Source: JALOOE01 sp964423545
GTDB lineage: Bacteria > Chloroflexota > Anaerolineae > CG2-30-64-16
NCBI GenBank assembly: GCA_964423545.1
Contig: CAYRFV010000233.1
Coordinates: forward strand, 1 to 9,288
Length of the DNA: 9,288 nucleotides
Reading direction: 5' to 3'
In this document: piece after piece, positions 6,619 to 9,288 of the stretch
How the letters are laid out: every line of letters begins with the position of its first letter
Numbering within the stretch: the stretch's first letter is position 1
The notes under the pieces: generated by a model
What the model saw: the letters and a program-made list of their open reading frames with translations, nothing else
The model's database searches: none
Told to the model about the DNA's origin: nothing
Translations under genes and position numbers: made by a program

Positions 6619-7534
6619 TTGGAAGCTTCTTATCTCGGTGAGCTCGCCGCGCTGGGCACGGCTGCGCTTTGGTCCCTCTCCTCGATCCTTTTCACCATCG
6701 GCGGCCGCCGCGTCGGCTCGATGATCGTGAATCGGATGCGACTGGCCTTTGCCGTGCTGCTGGTCGGCGGCATGCACTGGCTGCTCCTCGGCCGGCCCTT
6801 TCCGGCCGGTGCAGAGGCCTACCGGTATGCCTGGCTGGCCCTCTCGTCGCTCATCGGGCTGGTGATCGGAGACAGCCTGCTGTTCCAATGCTACGTACTG
6901 GTGGGTCCGCGCATCGGAGTTTTGCTCCTCTCGATGTCCCCGATCTTCGGCACGGTTCTGGCATGGGCCTTCCTGGGTGAACGACTGGCGCCGCAGGAGT
7001 TGGCCGCGATGGCGATGGCTCTGGGCGGGGTGACCTGGGTGGTATTGGAGCGCGGGCGCGTTCCGGGCGCAACGAGCGGCGGCAGCCCGCACCTCTCCGG
7101 TCGAAGCTACACCATCGGCATCGTCTTTGGCCTCGGGGCCGCCTTGTGCCAGGCTGCCAACCTGGTGACCGCCAAACAGGGCCTGGCCGGCGGCTTCCCG
7201 NNNNNNNNNNCGCATGTCGTTTGCGGCGGCGGTGATGTGGGTGTGGGCGGCGGCGGCGGGCGAGTTCGGCCGCACGATCCGCCGGGTGCGCGCCGACGGG
7301 CATGCCGGCCGCGCGATCTTCGGGGGCGCGTTCATCGGGCCGTTTCTCGGCGTGTGGCTGTCAATGATCGCCATCCAATCGTCGCGCGTCGGAATCGCAT
7401 CGACGCTGATGGCGATGACGCCGGTGCTTTCGCTGCCGCTGGTGCGCATCGTCTTCGGCGAGCGGGTGACCCCGCGCGCCGTGGTAGGCACGAGCGTGGC
7501 GATGGCGGGCGTGGCCGCGATGATCCTGCTGTAG
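6619..7534 (+). CDS. EamA/DMT-superfamily membrane transporter, interrupted by an assembly gap
   Basis: This inner-membrane permease belongs to the drug/metabolite transporter superfamily, made of two EamA repeats of about five helices each. The part before the gap (6619-7200, 194 codons from the TTG) covers repeat one: hydrophobic stretches at about 5-27, 35-57, 70-92, 97-117 and 123-143, ending with the family motif FLGERLAPQELAAMAMALGG. Repeat two then begins with a helix near 162-185. After the gap (7211-7534, frame +2) comes the rest of repeat two, with the matching motif FGERVTPRAVVGTSVAMAG and stop TAG. The two parts are in different frames only because exactly ten Ns were inserted; the true missing length must be a multiple of three. 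Total length of about 305-310 residues is normal. Members export amino acids, metabolites or drugs; the substrate here is unknown. It is convergent with the aldolase gene. Confidence 0.85.
7201..7210. other. Assembly gap of 10 Ns inside the EamA gene
   Basis: Ten undetermined bases break the transporter after GLAGGFP and before RMSFAAAV. Family members usually have around seven residues here, so the real gap is probably nearer 21 nt than 10. This is a scaffold placeholder, not biology. Confidence 0.95.
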
Positions 7535-7552
7535 GGGGCGTTTCATGCCGGC

Positions 7553-7583
7553 GCGCGGCGCAAGACGCCATCCTGCGCCGCGC
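7553..7583. terminator. GC-rich hairpin between convergent genes (candidate terminator)
   Basis: GCGCGGCGCA (7553-7562) and TGCGCCGCGC (7574-7583) form a perfect 10-bp stem with an 11-base loop, starting 18 bp past the EamA stop. No T tract follows on either strand, so if it ends transcription it does so without a classical U tail. Confidence 0.4.
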
Positions 7584-7587
7584 ACAG

Positions 7588-7613
7588 GCACCCTCCGCCG
7601 CGGCGGAAGGTGC
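7588..7613. terminator. Second hairpin between convergent genes (candidate terminator of the aldolase gene)
   Basis: GCACC (7588-7592) pairs with GGTGC (7609-7613), and inside them CCGCCG and CGGCGG form a continuous palindrome, with one C-A mismatch between the two parts. It begins 13 bases after the aldolase stop codon on the minus strand. No U tract follows. Confidence 0.4.
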
Positions 7614-7626
7614 GCTGCTGTGCGGA

Positions 7627-8577
7627 CTACTTGCCGAGTGCGGCGCGGATTGCCGGCAGCTGTCCGGCGCTGCCCAGCTTTCCGTTCTTGCTGGCGATGA
7701 ACTTTGCGTATTCGGTCATGAAGACCTTGCCGGGGTCGCGCAGGTCGAACTTCTCAGGGAAGTCACGGAAGAACTCGCGATGCACGCGCGTCCAAACCAG
7801 GCGGCCATCGGTGTCGATGTTGATCTTGGTGACGCCGAGCTCTGCGGCGCGTTTGAACTGAGCGTCGTCCACCCCTTTGGCGCCCTTGAGCGCGCCGCCG
7901 GCCGCGTTGATGCGCGCCACTTCTTCCTGGGGGACCGAGCTGGAGCCGTGCATGACGAGCGGGAAGTCAGGCAGCCGCTTCTGGATCTCGGCCAGCACGT
8001 CGAAGCGAAGGCCCTGGGTCCCCGTGAATTTGAACGCGCCGTGGCTGGTGCCGATGGCGCACGCCAGCGAGTCGCAGCCGGAGCGAGTGACGAAGTCCTT
8101 CGCCTGATCGGGGTTCGTCAGCTTGGCATTCGACTCATCGACTGCCACATGCTCCTCGACGCCGCCGAGCTGCCCCAACTCCGCCTCGACGACGATGCCG
8201 CGACCATGCGCCAGGTCGACGATCTTGCGGGTGATCTCGATGTTCTTCTCATACGGTTCGTGGCTGGCGTCGATCATCACGGAGCTGTAGAAACCACTCT
8301 CGATGCAGTCGATGCAGGTCTTCTCGTCGCCGTGGTCCAGGTGCACGGCGAAGATCGCTTCCGGGAAGATCTCGTTCGCGGTGCGAATCATCGCTTCGAG
8401 CATCGACTTGTGGGTGTATGAGCGCGCACCCTTGCTGATCTGGATGATGAAGGGCGCCTGGCTGTCGATGCAGCCGCGAAACAAGCCCATGCACTGTTCC
8501 AGGTTGTTGATGTTATACGCGCCGATGGCGTACTTGCCGTAGGCAAGCTCGAACAGTCTCTTGGTGGTGACGATCAT
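7627..8577 (-). CDS. fba: Class II (zinc) fructose-bisphosphate aldolase
   Basis: This 316-residue cytosolic enzyme reversibly cleaves fructose-1,6-bisphosphate to dihydroxyacetone phosphate and glyceraldehyde-3-phosphate in glycolysis and gluconeogenesis. Class II hallmarks are visible in order: YAIGAYNINNLEQ near the N-terminus; HLDHGD at 79-84, with catalytic Asp81 and zinc ligand His82; the acidic VEAELGQLGGVEEH at 130-143; zinc ligand His179 in AIGTSHGAFKF; zinc ligand His210 in VMHGSSSVP; and the phosphate/substrate segment KINIDTDGRL at 251-260. The ATG at 8577 has GGGAAGG six bases upstream; the stop is TAG. The length fits the short class IIB type. Close relatives include tagatose-bisphosphate and other ketose-bisphosphate aldolases, so the exact sugar is less certain than the class. 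It is divergent from a ROK sugar kinase, which fits a sugar-catabolic neighbourhood. Confidence 0.93.
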   Translation of the reverse strand: MIVTTKRLFELAYGKYAIGAYNINNLEQCMGLFRGCIDSQAPFIIQISKGARSYTHKSMLEAMIRTANEIFPEAIFAVHLDHGDEKTCIDCIESGFYSSVMIDASHEPYEKNIEITRKIVDLAHGRGIVVEAELGQLGGVEEHVAVDESNAKLTNPDQAKDFVTRSGCDSLACAIGTSHGAFKFTGTQGLRFDVLAEIQKRLPDFPLVMHGSSSVPQEEVARINAAGGALKGAKGVDDAQFKRAAELGVTKINIDTDGRLVWTRVHREFFRDFPEKFDLRDPGKVFMTEYAKFIASKNGKLGSAGQLPAIRAALGK

Positions 8578-8609
8578 CGGATACCTTCCCTGCGCTGGTT
8601 AAGTTAAGT

Positions 8610-8623
8610 TGTGCAGATGCACA
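8610..8623. promoter_or_regulatory. Palindrome at the predicted aldolase transcription start (candidate operator)
   Basis: TGTGCA (8610-8615) and TGCACA (8618-8623) are perfect inverted copies with a two-base centre. The site lies just downstream of the aldolase -10, around +3 to +16, where a bound repressor would block transcription. Beside it, TTAAGTTAAGTT (8599-8610) is a short tandem repeat. No regulator gene is adjacent, so the binding protein is unknown. Confidence 0.4.
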
Positions 8624-8631
8624 CGGATGTC

Positions 8632-8660
8632 ATTCTAGCGCATTTCCGGGATTCCGGCAA
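8632..8660 (-). promoter_or_regulatory. Sigma70-type promoter of the aldolase gene
   Basis: On the minus strand, TTGCCG (8660-8655, 4 of 6) is followed by 17 bp and TAGAAT (8637-8632, 5 of 6). The start would be near 8625, giving a leader of about 48 nt. The element sits in the 114-bp region shared with the divergent ROK gene. Confidence 0.55.
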
Positions 8661-8691
8661 CTCTGCCTGAGAATCGTTCTGCGAGGCGACC

Positions 8692-9288
8692 ATGGCGCAC
8701 TACACGCTAGGGGTGGATATCGGCGGCACGAAGATTGCCGCTGCAGTGGTGGACAATGCGGGCGCGATGCGAAACCGTCTGACCGCGCCGACGCCGGCGG
8801 CGGGCGGCGCCGCCGCGGTGCTTCGCGCCAGTCTTGACCTGACTTGCCGCGTGCTCGATGCCGCCAGCGCCGCCGGGCTCGACATAACGGCAGTCGGTGT
8901 CGGCGCCGCGGGCGAAGTGGATGTTCGCCGCGGCGTGATCACCTATGCATCCGACAACCTGCCCGGTTGGGCGGGGCTGGCATTGGGGGACGCGTTTGCC
9001 GCGGCCACCGGCTTGCCCGCATTTATCGACAACGATGTGAACGCACTGGCGCTCGGTGAGAGCCGTTTCGGCGCGGGACGTGAGTTCAGCGATGTGCTCT
9101 ATGTGGCAGTAGGCACGGGAATCGGCGGCGCGCTCGTGCTCGATGGCCGGCTGCGACGCGGGGCAAACTGGGCGGCAGGCGAACTGTGTCATCTGATTGC
9201 GGCATGGGACGGCGATCGCGTGTGCAGCTGTGGGCGCCGGGGCCACCTGGAAGCCTATGCATCAGGCCCGGCGATGGCCGAACGGTTC
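8692..9288 (+). CDS. ROK-family sugar kinase (glucokinase-like), 3' end cut by the window
   Basis: The visible 199 residues are the N-terminal two thirds of a ROK (repressor, ORF, kinase) protein, whose members usually have about 300-320 residues. There is no N-terminal helix-turn-helix, so it is a kinase rather than a ROK repressor, phosphorylating a hexose such as glucose, or an N-acetylhexosamine, with ATP in the cytoplasm. LGVDIGGTKIAAAVVD (6-21) is the phosphate-binding ATPase motif. NLPGW (89-93) and DND at 113-115 contribute sugar binding and the catalytic Asp. VAVGTGIGGALV (138-149) is the second phosphate motif, and GELCH (163-167) matches the GExxH sugar/zinc motif. The zinc motif reads CSCGRRGHLEA (178-188), with His185 where Cys is commonest. 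The ATG has GAGG five bases upstream. The gene is divergent from the class II aldolase, consistent with sugar use. Confidence 0.9.
   Translation, partial: MAHYTLGVDIGGTKIAAAVVDNAGAMRNRLTAPTPAAGGAAAVLRASLDLTCRVLDAASAAGLDITAVGVGAAGEVDVRRGVITYASDNLPGWAGLALGDAFAAATGLPAFIDNDVNALALGESRFGAGREFSDVLYVAVGTGIGGALVLDGRLRRGANWAAGELCHLIAAWDGDRVCSCGRRGHLEAYASGPAMAERF

Noticed and set aside
6397..8421. A 674-codon plus-strand frame running through the N gap into the aldolase region
   Set aside because: Only 6619-7200 is real. After the gap the transporter continues in another frame, and the rest is antisense to the aldolase.

Overview
This is a GC-rich bacterial window with six protein genes packed onto both strands. 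It contains a 10-N scaffold gap at 7201-7210, so it comes from a draft or metagenome-assembled genome. No replicon, phage, CRISPR, IS element or RNA gene is visible, and the content is ordinary core and accessory metabolism. The combination of a long fused glutamate synthase, a PhyH oxygenase paired with an AraC regulator, this class II aldolase type, a ROK kinase and a short-repeat insertion inside a gene would suit an uncultured Chloroflexota-like or Planctomycetota/Armatimonadota-like lineage. That placement is a low-confidence inference.

Layout: (1) Positions 1-4563, minus strand: the large subunit of glutamate synthase (gltB). It runs from a well-supported ATG at 4563 to an in-frame TAA at 877-879, and then continues open in the same frame for 292 codons to the left edge. 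The stop sits where a Gln codon is expected, right after the [3Fe-4S] cysteines. The gene has its own strong sigma70-type promoter (4697-4725) and a structured leader of about 125 nt, with a terminator-like hairpin next to the Shine-Dalgarno sequence. (2) Positions 4759-5574, minus: a PhyH-family Fe(II)/2-oxoglutarate dioxygenase. (3) Positions 5643-6515, plus: an AraC-type regulator, divergent from the oxygenase, sharing a 68-bp AT-rich intergenic region with overlapping promoters and a dyad. (4) Positions 6619-7534, plus: an EamA/DMT-family transporter starting at TTG and interrupted by the N gap. (5) Positions 7627-8577, minus: a class II fructose-bisphosphate aldolase, convergent with the transporter; the space between them holds two tandem GC-rich hairpins. 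(6) Positions 8692-9288, plus: the N-terminal two thirds of a ROK-family sugar kinase, divergent from the aldolase.

Links between genes: gltB provides glutamate from glutamine and 2-oxoglutarate. The AraC regulator most likely controls the adjacent dioxygenase and possibly itself. The aldolase and ROK kinase both belong to sugar catabolism or glycolysis and share a divergent promoter region, with a palindrome at the predicted aldolase transcription start. The observations most worth checking are the single in-frame stop in gltB, the gltB leader, and the shared phyH/araC operator region. I see no convincing previously undescribed system.
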